This document shows, one piece after another, positions 54,401 through 62,837 of a stretch of DNA of 64,000 nucleotides. This stretch comes from Hybos culiciformis. Its lineage: Eukaryota > Arthropoda > Insecta > Diptera > Hybotidae. The notes beneath the pieces were generated by a model. It had not been told where the DNA came from and ran no database searches. It saw only the letters and a list, made by a program, of their open reading frames with translations. Every line of letters begins with the position of its first letter. The stretch's first letter is position 1. The position numbers and the translations under genes were made by a program. The stretch covers positions 130,194,732 through 130,258,731 of the forward strand of contig OZ023273.1 in the NCBI GenBank assembly GCA_964007475.1. Reading direction: 5' to 3'.

Positions 54401-57400
54401 ATAATTTTTTTTCCGGAATTTTTATTAGTTTTATTTTTTCCACTTACAGAAAACCTTGAAAAAATTGGTATAAAAATGTGCATTCATTTTTTTTTTATCA
54501 ATTTTATTTTTGAAATGTTGTACAACAGCGACATGTGCCCATAAGTATTAAGTGATGCGTCAACTAGATGTATTTATTTTATCTTTGTAAATGGATTAAA
54601 TTTTGTTTGCCGGAAGAAAACTAAAAATTTCAAAAACTGAAATTTATAAAAAATGTTCCTCTACCTAAATACCTTGAAGTTTTTGGCTAACGATAAACTA
54701 TTTAAATCTTTAATAATAATTTACAGAAATTAATACATTCGATTTATTGTTTTAAAATAAAAAATCATTAATCGTATTATTTTTAATGTTGTTTTTCAGA
54801 TAGAAAATCGGGCATTACGATTAAAAGAAGCAGCTACAGCAGCATTATATCAAGATGAAATATTACAAGCCTCATCATCAACATCAGAGCATTATAGCGA
54901 TAAAAATCGATATTTAACTGTTCAAGGACATACTAACAATAATATTAATACTAATAATTATAATAATAATATTAATAATAATAACAATAATAATAATAAC
55001 TTATTGAGCTCAAAACGTATCGGAGGTTTAGGATTGAATGGAATCACTAATAGTGTGAATAGTTTAATGCCAATCGATAGTTCACCTGTTGTTTCGTGGG
55101 ATTATTTTGATGAAGCTGGTTACATTAAGCGTGGAGCTTTAAAAGATGGAGAAGATCCATATGTTAGGAATCGTTTTAATCAGCAGGCTAGTGATTCATT
55201 GTCAAGTAATCGAGAAATTCCAGATACAAGACATCCAAGGTAAGACTCTAAAATAATCAACTATTTTTGTACAAATTTTGAAGAGGTTTTTAACGAAAAT
55301 ACATACATATTATACGATGCAAATTTTTTTTTAATTTTACCAAAATTCCAATAATGCTAAAAACTATATAGTACTTTCATTTTCATAAAATGAAATACGA
55401 AAAATAAAAGGTACATAATATTTATTGCATAATATTTTTATTTTTCTAATTTACACAAAATAATAACATATTTTTATAAACAAGACTATTTCTATAGATG
55501 GGAGTCTATTAAAATACAATTAATTCAAAATTAGAAACTTGACATAATTATTATTTGTTTGTTATATTATTTAATTCAACACATCATAATGTTCAACAAA
55601 GAAATAATGTACCTGCTAAAAAATAAAAAATGTGTGAAATAACACATTATGAGAATTTCACATCATAATTTATACTTTTTTCATGAAACCACACATTTTT
55701 ATTTTTTTTCAACATAACATTATACAATTTAAAGAAAAACCTCACAAATTAAAGTTTATATCTTCTTCATGTAATCACTGAAAATATAAAATTCATCTGA
55801 TGTCTACTAAATGGATAACGAAAAAAAACAGTCAGAAAGTTGTTTTCTGTTAAACATACTTATAGTGTGCTATTTTGGTACTACCAAGCTAATAATGTTC
55901 AATTAAATGTAATTAATAATATTGTTAAGATTTTAAAAAATTAGCAGTTTCGAGTTATTGTTATTTTTTTTAATTCCTAACAGAACTGGAATCAAATGCA
56001 CTAGAAATAATTTATAATTTTGATTTTAATTCAAAAATTTTTTTTTACTTATTTTTTTAATTGAAGCTCATTTATCTGATAACTGATACAATGATTTAGG
56101 TTTTATCAATATCATATTCAAGAAGCTTCCACAAATACACTTTAAATTTAGTTTCTATCATAAAAATATGTTACCCTGAACTTATTTTGAACATAAAATA
56201 TGTTTAATTCGATCGTTTTCGAAAGCAGAAAAATAATAAAACTGGAAAATTTATGCATTTAACAGATTACCGTATGTATGTTATAAATATTTATTTAAAA
56301 AAAAAATCTTGATGGCTTGCATTTTTATTTAAGAGCTTTTGTTGATAATATACGGAATAACACTTATAATTCTTTTCGGGTTGTAAAAGATTGGAATTTT
56401 TTTGCTCATTCATAAATTCATAAATCCTGTAGTATCATTTATTACCGTTGTATTTTTAAATTTGAGTAAAGAGAAAAAAAAAATTAGAAGAAATATATTA
56501 TGTATATTCACTGATGTGTAATATTAAAAGTTAAGATAATAAAGTTTGAGTTTTTAGCTTTTAAATTTCAACATTATAGGTACATTATTTTTAGATGTTA
56601 GATATTATTGTTTTTACATTTAATGATTTAATGTTAAAAAATTCTAAAAAAAATTTTAAAAAAGTGTCAAACGAAAAAATGATATCAGATAGAATGAAGA
56701 ATAGTATTTTCATAGAATCATATCTTTTATAAAAGGTGACAAGTATCCGAATTTGAGTTTTTCTTACATTTTAAAACACCATTATTATGATTTTAATGAA
56801 GTGTTATTAAAATGGAATACTAGTGTAATAAAAATATTGTAAAAATCTTTTGAATTGGATTACTAAATATATTTAATATATTTGTAATATCCCACCGAAG
56901 ATAAAAAGTATATAGGCTTAAATTATGAATTTATTTATTAAATGAAATTGAAATTAACTTTTCAATAAGTTTAAGTTAATTTTCTTTCTTTTAAAAATAT
57001 GATATTTTTGAATTTTCAATCGCATGTCAAGCAATAATAACTCAATTTCAGAATCCTTAAATGTCTGAACGCGTTATATCTTTTATCTTAAATTTATTAT
57101 ATGTCTAATAAAAATGTTAACATGACGTACTTTTTGTTTTATCAAATCACTAATCTAATAAATTATTTAAAGAGCTCTTCTCAAAATTGAAAAAGAAAAT
57201 GAAAATTCTTGGAAAATAATTAATCATTTCATATATGCATACGATATTTGCTTATCTAAACCAATTAAATTTACGTAGAATTTTCTACACAGGTGTCGGA
57301 AACGTAAGTGGAAAACAAATTTACCAGAAACAAGTGTAATCATAACATTCCACAATGAAGCACGCTCAACACTGTTAAGAACAATTGTCAGGTATGTTTA

Positions 57401-59688
57401 TTTGTTTGATTAATGATGTTGTAGACAGAGAGATTAGCTAAACACAAATTCTTGCTTTAAATATAGGAAAAATAAAATAAAGAAAAAAAAAACAAAACAT
57501 TTTATTTTTCATTCTCTTTAGTGTACTAAACCGCAGTCCAGAACATCTAATAAAGGAAATTATTTTGGTTGATGATTTTAGTGACCATCGTAAGTAAATA
57601 TTTAGAAATGTTATATTTATCTAACACAGTCATCGGCAATTAGTTTTGGAATTTTGAATATTAAAACAAATATCAAAATAAAGTATATGTAAAACGAAGA
57701 CCTTGTAAATTCGCTCTAGCTTTAGAGAGTAAGTAGTATAATTTTCATTCATCGTTAGAATATATTTCTTATATTATTTAATAGAATGTATTTTTTTTTT
57801 TGCTTATATTTAATGAAATGAAAACGGATAAAAAAATAAATATGATAATTAGGTTAATTTATTTTTTTCAATGTAATTTACATATAAATGGTAAAATTTA
57901 TTTGTAAATTGTTATTATTAGGTTTAGAGGGAAAAAAACATTGAATGGACCAAAAAAAATGTGGGCCAACTAAGACATATTAGTTGAAATTTTCATCTCA
58001 AGGTTAACGCTGATTAGTACAACATCCTTTTAAATGATTAAAGCTATTACATCACGTCCCCTCAATAAGTTTGGTACACTGCTTTGAACGCAATAGAATA
58101 GAGAAAACATCTTAGTTAGCATAACTTCCCAAAAACGATGTCAAGAGTATTTAGATGTTAATCCAAAATTTGTTTTAAAATGGTGCTATAGCTTTAATTG
58201 TTTAGCCATCAATCCAATTAACAAAAACGGATTATAGCAATCTAAAAATTAAACAGTTTACTATGAAATTTTGATTTAATTTTACTGATATTGCGAAAAT
58301 TGTTTTAAATATATAATTTCTGTTTAAAAAAAAATTATTTTCTTCTTTAGCTGATGACGGGATGGAATTAGCAAAGATTAATAAAGTTCGTATTATACGT
58401 AACGAACAAAGGGAAGGATTGGTGCGATCTCGAGTGCGTGGCGCAGATGCTTCTACAGCTGATGTTTTAACTTTTTTAGATAGTCATGTTGAATGTAATG
58501 AAAATTGGTTGGAGCCATTATTAGAACGAGTTGTTGAAAATCCAACTCGTGTTGTGTGTCCTGTTATCGATGTTATTTCAATGGACAATTTTCAATATAT
58601 AGGTGCATCCGCTGATTTACGCGGTGGTTTTGATTGGAACTTAGTATTTAAATGGGAATATTTGAATCCGAAAGAGCGTATTGAGAGACAAGAAGATCCA
58701 ACATCTGCAATACGAACTCCTATGATTGCTGGAGGACTGTTTGTAATAAATAAAAATTATTTCAATAAATTGGGAAAATATGATATGAAAATGGATGTAT
58801 GGGGTGGAGAAAATCTAGAGATTTCATTTAGAGTGTGGCAATGTGGGGGCAGTTTGGAAATAATTCCATGCAGTCGCGTTGGTCATGTATTTCGGAAACG
58901 ACATCCATACACGTTTCCTGGCGGAAGTGGCAATGTTTTTGCTCGCAATACAAGACGTGCAGCCGAAGTATGGATGGATGATTACAAGCAATATTATTAT
59001 GCTGCTGTACCATTAGCAAAAAATATACCATTTGGAAAGTAAGTTTTGAATGAATTATATAATTATTTTTTTATTTTAAATTCTGTTCTTTTTATGTGCT
59101 GAATTTAATTTTTTTTTTTTTAATTTTTTTGCTCATATAGCATTGATGACAGGTTAAAACTACGCGAAAAATTGCAATGTAAACCTTTTAAGTGGTACTT
59201 AGAAAATGTTTATCCTGAACTACAAGTACCCGAAACACATCAATTTGGACAAATACGACAAGGGCGTTTCTGTGTGGATACATTGGGCCATTTAGTGGAT
59301 GGAACTATTGGTAGGATTCATTTCCATATAAATATAATGCTGGTTTTCATTTTATATTATTTTTGATCTGTTTTTATATATAGGAATATATCAATGCCAT
59401 AACACCGGTGGCAATCAGGAATGGACCTTTACCAAACGCGGCCAAATTAAACACCATGATTTATGCTTAACATTAGTCAAATTCCAGCGAGGTTCTGAAA
59501 TTATAATGAAATTCTGTGATGAATCTGAAAATCAAATGTGGCGGTTCCGTGATGGCGGATCAATTCAACATGCAAAATTGAATATATGTTTAGATAGTCG
59601 TTATGTCACCGGACGAGGAATAACTGCAGAACGATGTAATTCAGCTCTTGATACACAGAGGTGGCAATTCGTTAATAAATACTCGTGA
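27046..59688 (+). CDS. Pgant2: Polypeptide N-acetylgalactosaminyltransferase 2 (GALNT2/Pgant2 orthologue), seven coding exons
   Basis: Join 27046-27132, 54800-55239, 57293-57391, 57522-57589, 58351-59038, 59141-59310, 59384-59688: 1857 nt, 618 residues plus TGA, all junctions GT-AG and in frame. The family transfers GalNAc from UDP-GalNAc to Ser/Thr, starting mucin-type O-glycosylation in the Golgi. Seen: type II anchor at about residues 6-23; low-complexity stem 30-150; GT27 catalytic domain from about 187, with ITFHNEARS (193-201), ILVDD (223-227), DSH metal motif (D275, H277), WGGEN (382-386) and third metal ligand H410 in VGHVFRK; ricin-type lectin domain about 500-615 with three QxW-type repeats. 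These align with human GALNT2 D224, H226, W331 and H359 at a constant offset of 51, and D507 matches lectin D458, which points to the T2 subfamily rather than a generic pgant. It is longer than the human protein (571 aa) mainly because of an Asn-rich stem. All key residues are present, so it should be active; the alignment is from memory of the family. Confidence 0.95.
27176..27701. mobile_element. hAT-type MITE in Pgant2 intron 1, 526 bp
   Basis: Begins TAGGGTTGCCAG and ends with CTGGCAACCCTA, flanked by the perfect 8-bp duplication TATAGTTA (27168-27175 and 27702-27709). It starts only 43 bp after the exon 1 donor. A TCCGGTA-type subterminal motif occurs repeatedly at both ends. A second element is nested inside it. 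No ORF. Confidence 0.9.
27403..27586. mobile_element. TA MITE nested in the intron 1 hAT MITE
   Basis: Perfect inverted repeat of 29 bp counting flanking TA (27401-27429 and 27560-27588): GAGTACGATTCAAATCACTT reads inward from both ends, with TA outside each end, as for Tc1/mariner-like target duplication. Length 184 bp, no ORF. It interrupts the hAT MITE, so it inserted later. Confidence 0.75.
27710..37295. other. Intron 1, first part: no additional genes
   Basis: AT-rich intronic DNA with the 79-bp duplication at 30698 and a small GC-richer patch near 30285-30310 (GTGAGCGCCTGCCCCAACCC). No exon signature found. Confidence 0.6.
30698..30857. repeat. 79-bp tandem duplication in intron 1
   Basis: Two head-to-tail copies starting at 30698 and 30777 (for example CTTACCATTACCAATTTAAA at 30706 and 30785), followed in both by GAATAAGTGAGTCAGACACG. 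No mismatch was seen over the unit, so the duplication is recent or a short-repeat assembly artefact. Confidence 0.92.
37304..37680. mobile_element. hAT-type MITE, 377 bp
   Basis: Left end CAGCGCTGTCCAA, right end (inverted) TAGCGCTGCCAA; both ends also carry GGGCC blocks. Flanked by CTCTAGAC (37296-37303) and ATCTAGAC (37681-37688), an 8-bp duplication with one mismatch that fits the hAT nTnnnnAn preference. CAGCGCTG-type ends with GGGCC are widespread in animal hAT elements. Non-coding. Confidence 0.8.
38104..38131. repeat. (TTTTA)n pentanucleotide tract
   Basis: Five TTTTA-type units in a row in intron 1. It creates part of an open frame that I do not regard as a gene. Confidence 0.8.
38674..39641. 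mobile_element. TA-flanked element of GCGGTCAAAATTCATT subrepeats, 968 bp
   Basis: Flanked by TA (38672-38673, 39642-39643). The first 40 bp and the complement of the last 40 match at most positions: GAYGG, then two tandem 15-bp motifs TGAATTATGACCGCA / TGAATTATGACCGCG. Inward, both halves consist of about 80-81 bp tandem units, each with the palindrome AAATTCATTTTGAAAATGAA between GCGGTC and GTCCGC: unit markers at 38761, 38855, 38935 and 39430, 39511, 39592. The middle (about 38985-39355) is unrelated and contains a C-rich insert. No ORF. TA duplication suggests mobilisation by a mariner-like transposase; the family is not recognised. Confidence 0.75.
39073..39196. other. C-rich insert inside the TA element
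   Basis: Within about 39100-39185 the sequence is roughly two-thirds G+C, including a run of eight C and CGCCCGCCGCCCTGC, in a window that is mostly A+T. It is bracketed by an imperfect inverted repeat GATAAAATATTGTG (from 39075) and CACAAATATTTTATC (ending about 39197). It may be a separate small insertion or a captured fragment. No coding meaning recognised. Confidence 0.5.
44772..44799. repeat. (AT)n microsatellite
   Basis: Short alternating AT tract with one G interruption, in intron 1. Confidence 0.8.
45389..45417. repeat. (AT)n microsatellite
   Basis: Uninterrupted alternating AT of 29 bp in intron 1. Confidence 0.9.
46302..46592. mobile_element. TA-flanked element of ATAACCGCGAA repeats, 291 bp
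   Basis: Flanked by TA (46300-46301, 46593-46594). The ends are inverted repeats containing two tandem 15-bp units, CATAACCGCGAATGT then CATAACCGCGAA; the outermost 13 bp match loosely (KAAGG start). About ten copies of ATAACCGCGAA or its complement fill the element, several paired with AAAATTTTTGT-type spacers. The open frames across it on both strands are artefacts of the repeats. Confidence 0.75.
46595..54799. other. Intron 1, last part: no additional genes
   Basis: AT-rich intronic DNA with the possible MITE at 50476. The 46640-46852 and 48082-48363 open frames (- strand) have no recognisable motif. It ends with the polypyrimidine tract and CAG acceptor at 54799. Confidence 0.6.
50476..50795. 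mobile_element. Possible MITE, GACATAAATTTCAAGCC inverted repeats
   Basis: GACATAAATTTCAAGCC (near 50489) and its complement (50765-50781) lie about 260 bp apart, each followed outward by a similar ACTATC / GATAGT block. Inner sequence is unrelated. No clear target duplication. Confidence 0.45.
54800..55239 (+). CDS. Pgant2: Pgant2 exon 2: Asn-rich stem region
   Basis: Residues 30-175 plus two bases of R176; acceptor TTTTTCAG, donor AAG|GTAAGA. The first part ([20 protein letters not shown]) is predicted helical, followed by a Ser-rich patch and an Asn tract at residues 75-96 with 18 Asn of 22, encoded almost entirely by AAT. The end ([12 protein letters not shown], then [10 protein letters not shown]) matches the conserved pre-catalytic segment of GALNT2 (QDPYARNKFNQ, IPDTRH). 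The stem holds the catalytic unit away from the membrane. The Asn tract is a microsatellite-coded insertion and probably varies in length between individuals. Confidence 0.93.
55240..57292. other. Pgant2 intron 2
   Basis: 2053 bp, GT-AG, AT-rich, no repeat boundaries or ORF recognised. Confidence 0.85.
57293..57391 (+). CDS. Pgant2: Pgant2 exon 3: start of catalytic domain
   Basis: Completes R176 and encodes residues 177-208 plus two bases of S209. It opens [20 protein letters not shown], the first beta strand of the GT-A fold, followed by [12 protein letters not shown]. The HNEARS motif is a family signature next to the nucleotide-sugar site. Acceptor TTTTCTACACAG, donor CAG|GTATGT. Confidence 0.95.
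57522..57589 (+). CDS. Pgant2: Pgant2 exon 4: ILVDD segment
   Basis: A 68-nt exon completing S209 and encoding residues 210-231 plus one base of P232: [20 protein letters not shown] then SDH. It contains the ILVDD strand of the Rossmann-like nucleotide-binding half. Flanked by a 130-bp intron 3 and a 761-bp intron 4; donor CATC|GTAAGT, acceptor TTCTCTTTAG. Confidence 0.95.
57590..58350. other. Pgant2 intron 4
   Basis: 761 bp, GT-AG. Its second half is slightly less AT-rich (for example CACGTCCCCTCAATAAG near 58051), but no exon was found. Confidence 0.8.
58351..59038 (+). CDS. Pgant2: Pgant2 exon 5: catalytic core
   Basis: Largest exon (688 nt): completes P232, encodes 233-460 and two bases of N461. 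Carries the DxH metal-binding motif in [10 protein letters not shown] (D275, H277), the acceptor-site region [32 protein letters not shown], the gating loop [16 protein letters not shown] (W382) and the third metal ligand in SRVGHVFRK (H410). Conservation with GALNT2 is continuous with no gaps from the DxH motif to PFGN, so the enzyme core is intact. Acceptor TCTTCTTTAG, donor GGAAA|GTAAGT. Confidence 0.97.
59141..59310 (+). CDS. Pgant2: Pgant2 exon 6: catalytic-lectin linker and lectin alpha repeat start
   Basis: Completes N461, encodes 462-517 and one base of G518. [15 protein letters not shown] is the conserved segment joining the catalytic domain to the lectin; it is followed by [13 protein letters not shown], the start of the alpha repeat with D507, equivalent to the GALNT2 residue needed for GalNAc-glycopeptide recognition. 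The linker between them is two residues shorter than in human GALNT2. Reading through the donor at 59311 would add intron-coded residues before a stop, so splicing here is required. Confidence 0.95.
59384..59688 (+). CDS. Pgant2: Pgant2 exon 7: ricin-type lectin domain and stop
   Basis: Completes G518 and encodes 519-618, ending in VNKYS and TGA at 59686. Three QxW-type repeat ends are visible: NQEW (528-531, alpha), NQMW (567-570, beta) and TQRW (608-611, gamma). Cysteine pairs C505/C522, C545/C562 and C586/C602 fit the family disulfides. The gamma repeat keeps CLD (586-588); the beta repeat has CLT, as human GALNT2 does. Intron 6 is only 73 bp. Confidence 0.95.
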
Positions 59689-59715
59689 GAATATTTAAAT
59701 TCATTAGAAAAATTA

Positions 59716-59721
59716 AATAAA
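59716..59721 (+). promoter_or_regulatory. Candidate polyadenylation signal AATAAA, proximal
   Basis: AATAAA begins 28 nt after the Pgant2 stop codon. Further AATAAA hexamers lie at 59898-59903 and 59946-59951. In such AT-rich DNA the hexamer is common by chance, so the site used cannot be chosen from sequence. Confidence 0.35.
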
Positions 59722-59945
59722 AATGTTAATGTGGATTATTAAGGTATTTAATATAAGAGTTCTGAGATATTAAGTTTAGTAGGTGTGGAAACAGAGTTAT
59801 ATTTTATAGTTGTTTAGGTTTTGTTAATAATGATTACTTCATGAATGAAAACAGTTTCGGAGTATTTATTTATTATTTTTATAATATACAATATAAAAAT
59901 AAAATTTACATTTTTTGTATGTGAGAAGTTTTCTTTGATGTTCAA

Positions 59946-59951
59946 AATAAA
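59946..59951 (+). promoter_or_regulatory. Candidate polyadenylation signal AATAAA, distal
   Basis: Hexamer in the probable 3' UTR, about 260 nt after the stop; with 59898-59903 it is an alternative to the very close proximal site. Confidence 0.3.
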
Positions 59952-60090
59952 ACTCAATATAAAACAATTGAATTTTAATATTCAATTTGATTGATGAATA
60001 CACTTCTTATCAATTTTCTTTTTGAAGTTGACTGAATTGTCGATAAAATCATTTCCCTTAACTGAAATATTGTTTATATACTAATATATT

Positions 60091-60300
60091 AGGGTTGTGA
60101 TTTTTGGGTTTGTATTTTTATTTTTTAGTCGCGCTTAGTAAGTGATAGATTTTAATTAAAATATATAAGTTCCATGAAATTTCCTTTGGTTTAAGCTCAA
60201 TATGTTTGCGATTTTGCCCATTTAATGTTTATATTAGGGAACTTTTTACTTATTTTGTTAGGAACTCTTAGTGATTTGTTGGAACTTAAATTTACAACCC
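60091..60300. mobile_element. Possible short hAT-like MITE downstream of Pgant2
   Basis: AGGGTTGTGA at 60091 and its partial complement TTACAACCC ending at 60300 bound a 210-bp segment that includes GTCGCGCTTAG. Terminal match is only about nine bases and no 8-bp duplication is evident, so this may be chance. Confidence 0.25.
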
Positions 60301-61266
60301 TTTTTATTATATCAAATCAATAAAAAATCATCAGTATTCTCGCATATTAAATTCTTTTTTTTTTTATAATAAGAGTAAAAGATTAAAAGACTTATTTAAA
60401 AAAAAGAAAATAATTTAAATAAAACCGAAAAAAAACTATTCTATTTTCGCAATCATTTTTCCTGAAAAATAATTCCTAATTTTCAAAACATTCCTATTTT
60501 ATTACAAAAAAAAAATGTTATAAAGATTGACTGTTCTTGGAATTAGTATATTATCGTTTTGTGTATTTTTTGTAAATAAATGGATTTGGATGTTATACAG
60601 TAGGACTAAAATTGCAAAAAAAAAAGGAAGGACATTTTGAAAGGGAGTAAAAAATAACACCGAAACATAGTTATTTAAATTTTTTATCTAGAAAGCTGAA
60701 TGTAAGAAATTCTCCAGGTGAATTAGAAATAAAACATATTGTAAAATTCTGATCTTTTTATAATTTCTTAAGTTCCTTTTAGTATCAAAAAAAGAGCACC
60801 TTAATTACTAGTTATCACATTTATTAAACGCTTGTGTATTTACTATTATAGTAAAACCAGGATGAACTGAACATTTTATTCAAAGATAGCACCACAGTAT
60901 TGGTTTAAATTTAAAATGTTAATAATATTTTATTTAATAAAACTTCATTTAATTTTCGAATAGGTTTCATAAATAATTTTCAAACTTTTATAAAGCTGCT
61001 CGAAAATTTAGATTTTTTATAATTTTTTTTTCATATTTGAGTATTGACTACTTCGATGATAATAAGATTTGCTTATTATGTTTAACAACCATTTAGTTGG
61101 ATAGAGTTCAGTCAATATTTTAATCCAACTAACGAGGAAATATTCCAACTCTTATTTAAATCTTAATTTGTTTATATGTATATTTATAAAAAAAAACCTA
61201 ATGAATTACAGAAGCTATCGAATGTAGAAATTTACCTCTATACAACCAACATAGGAAACAAAAGTA

Positions 61267-62835
61267 CACACAGAAAAATAAAACTTAAAAATTAAGGAAA
61301 AACACTATATTTTCAATGAAAAAATACTATAGATTTTGCGCAATGGATTATGTGTTTATTTCAAAGTTTCAAAAACTTTAAATAATGAGGATAAGTAAAA
61401 CTTAAAATCTAATGCATTTGGCTTTGAATCAAAAAATTAAATACGGAAAAACGAACTTGATCTAAAGGTTAATATCTCTTGAAATAAAGGCGACTTATTT
61501 CGATCCAAAAGACAGATAGAGTTTCATTATAAAAATGTATTCATTGAAATTTAAGGATTACTTATTTAAAATAAAGTTAAATGTAATTTGAATTAAAGGA
61601 CATTTATTTTGAAATAAAGAACTCTTTTTTTTTTATTTAAATAAATTTTTCGTTTATTTTTAAATATTTCATTTTATAAATGTTTTAATATACCTAAAAA
61701 AAAATACATATTTCTGTTCTATTCCAAAACAATTTGACCTTGCAAAGTCTGGTTCAATATATCTTGCCGATTGTGTATTTCTTTGTTTCCATTCGACCCG
61801 CTTAAAATAAAAATGGTTAAAAAGATTTTGTTAGTTTTTAATTATCATATATAATTAAAAAAATCAACTTACAAATTTGAGCTACTAGGACTTAAACTGT
61901 TGCTAAGACTTTGGTCTTCAATCCACGTTGCTATTCGAATATTCATCGAAAGAGTTGAATCAGAAAACAGTAAAGGCTTCCCCTACACAATAACATACTA
62001 TATAAAATAATATTTAATATAAAATAATATAAAATTACTTACCTGATCAGTTCGCCATTTCCGTAAACCAGTTTGGAATAAATACTTTTACCCCTTCGGC
62101 AGGACACGGAACAAATCATTGATGTTGTCCAAGGTCATAATGAGCAGCACCTCACACGTGGTCTCCTGTTTTAATAAAACTTCCATCGTTTCGATAGATA
62201 ACAAAGATTGAATAACGTTGTGCAATTCCGGTCCAATTTCAATTTCATAAATTTCTTCTTCGTTATATTCTCTCTCTGCATCCGACATTTAATATTATTT
62301 TTAATTTTTTCTTTAATTTCAATAAAATATATTTTCACGTTTAAACTTGCTTATACTGATGCGTTATTTTAATAAATAATAACCCTAAATTTTTTTTTAA
62401 TATGTTACCTTGAAAACAAAGTTTTTTTTCCTTTGTTCTTAACAGAGAAACGCTCAGCGGCATTAAAATAAAACTTATTTCTCTTTGATCTGAATGAATT
62501 CTTTGTTAACTTCAAGACAAGAAAACTTTATTTTCAAAGGTTTGTTCGAATATTAAATTCAAAGTTTTTGAAATTTTATTTTTAAGTAAAGACGTATTTT
62601 TTTAACACAACATGTTTATAAATAAGGACATTAAACTTTAATTTAAAGGAAATTTAGTTCAATTCAAAATTTTCCCAAAGATTTAAAGTAAAGGGTTCTT
62701 AAAATTAAAACCAAAAGACGATAAAGCATAATTATATTTGTATTTAAGTACATTTCCTTTTATTTTAAGAGAATTACGAAAATTAAAATTAAAGTTTACG
62801 AAATTTTGAATCAAAAGTCAATATTTTTCTGTGTG
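61267..62835 (-). mobile_element. TA-flanked DNA transposon-like element carrying a SAM-like-domain gene
   Basis: Ends are a perfect 14-bp inverted repeat CACACAGAAAAATA (61267-61280 and, inverted, 62822-62835), with TA on both outer sides (61265-61266, 62836-62837), consistent with a TA target duplication. Subterminal regions on both sides carry many degenerate copies of an AATAAAGGACATTTA-like motif and its complement, as expected of transposase-binding repeats. The only gene inside is the interrupted three-exon gene on the - strand; no transposase or DDE motif is recognised, so it would be non-autonomous. The superfamily is not assigned. Confidence 0.6.
61719..62288 (-). pseudogene. SAM-like-domain protein gene with in-frame stop, three exons
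   Basis: Exons read down the - strand: 62288-62043, 61982-61873, 61800-61719; all introns GT-AG, phases fit (246+110+82 = 438 nt, 146 codons including TAG at 61721-61719). The start is MSDAEREYNEEEIYEIEIGP; an alpha-helical region with VLLIMTLDNINDLFRVLPKG follows, then an in-frame TAA (62090-62088, codon 67), then KYLFQTGLRKWRTDQ to the splice donor. The pattern (a Leu-rich helix, LLxMTLDNINDLF, LP.G.K..F...L.KWR) resembles the N-terminal SAM-like domain found in many multi-copy insect proteins of unknown function. Exon 3 (ILNQTLQGQIVLE) resembles the segment that follows in those proteins, but stops early. Conserved phase on both sides of the stop suggests recent inactivation or one base error. 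Function unknown. Confidence 0.6.
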
Positions 62836-62837
62836 TA

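Larger units (their letters stand above)
27133..54799 (+). other. Pgant2 intron 1 (27.7 kb)
   Basis: GT-AG intron separating the anchor exon from the stem exon, about 85% of the gene span. It contains a hAT MITE with a nested TA MITE, a 79-bp tandem duplication, another hAT MITE, two TA elements with CCGCG-motif repeats and several microsatellites (separate entries). No additional exon with a convincing protein signature was found on either strand. Confidence 0.85.
59689..61264. other. Pgant2 3' UTR and intergenic spacer
   Basis: The 3' UTR probably occupies the first few hundred bases (AATAAA words at 59716, 59898, 59946). The rest is AT-rich with only the doubtful MITE at 60091. Confidence 0.5.

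Noticed and set aside
58828..59031. Antisense open frame under Pgant2 exon 5
   Set aside because: Shadow of the strongly conserved catalytic exon on the other strand.
62088..62100. Splice donor at GG|GTAAAAG that would avoid the in-frame stop of the SAM-like gene
   Set aside because: Joining it to exon 2 puts that exon in the wrong frame and soon hits a stop, whereas the downstream donor CAG|GTAAGT keeps phase 0.
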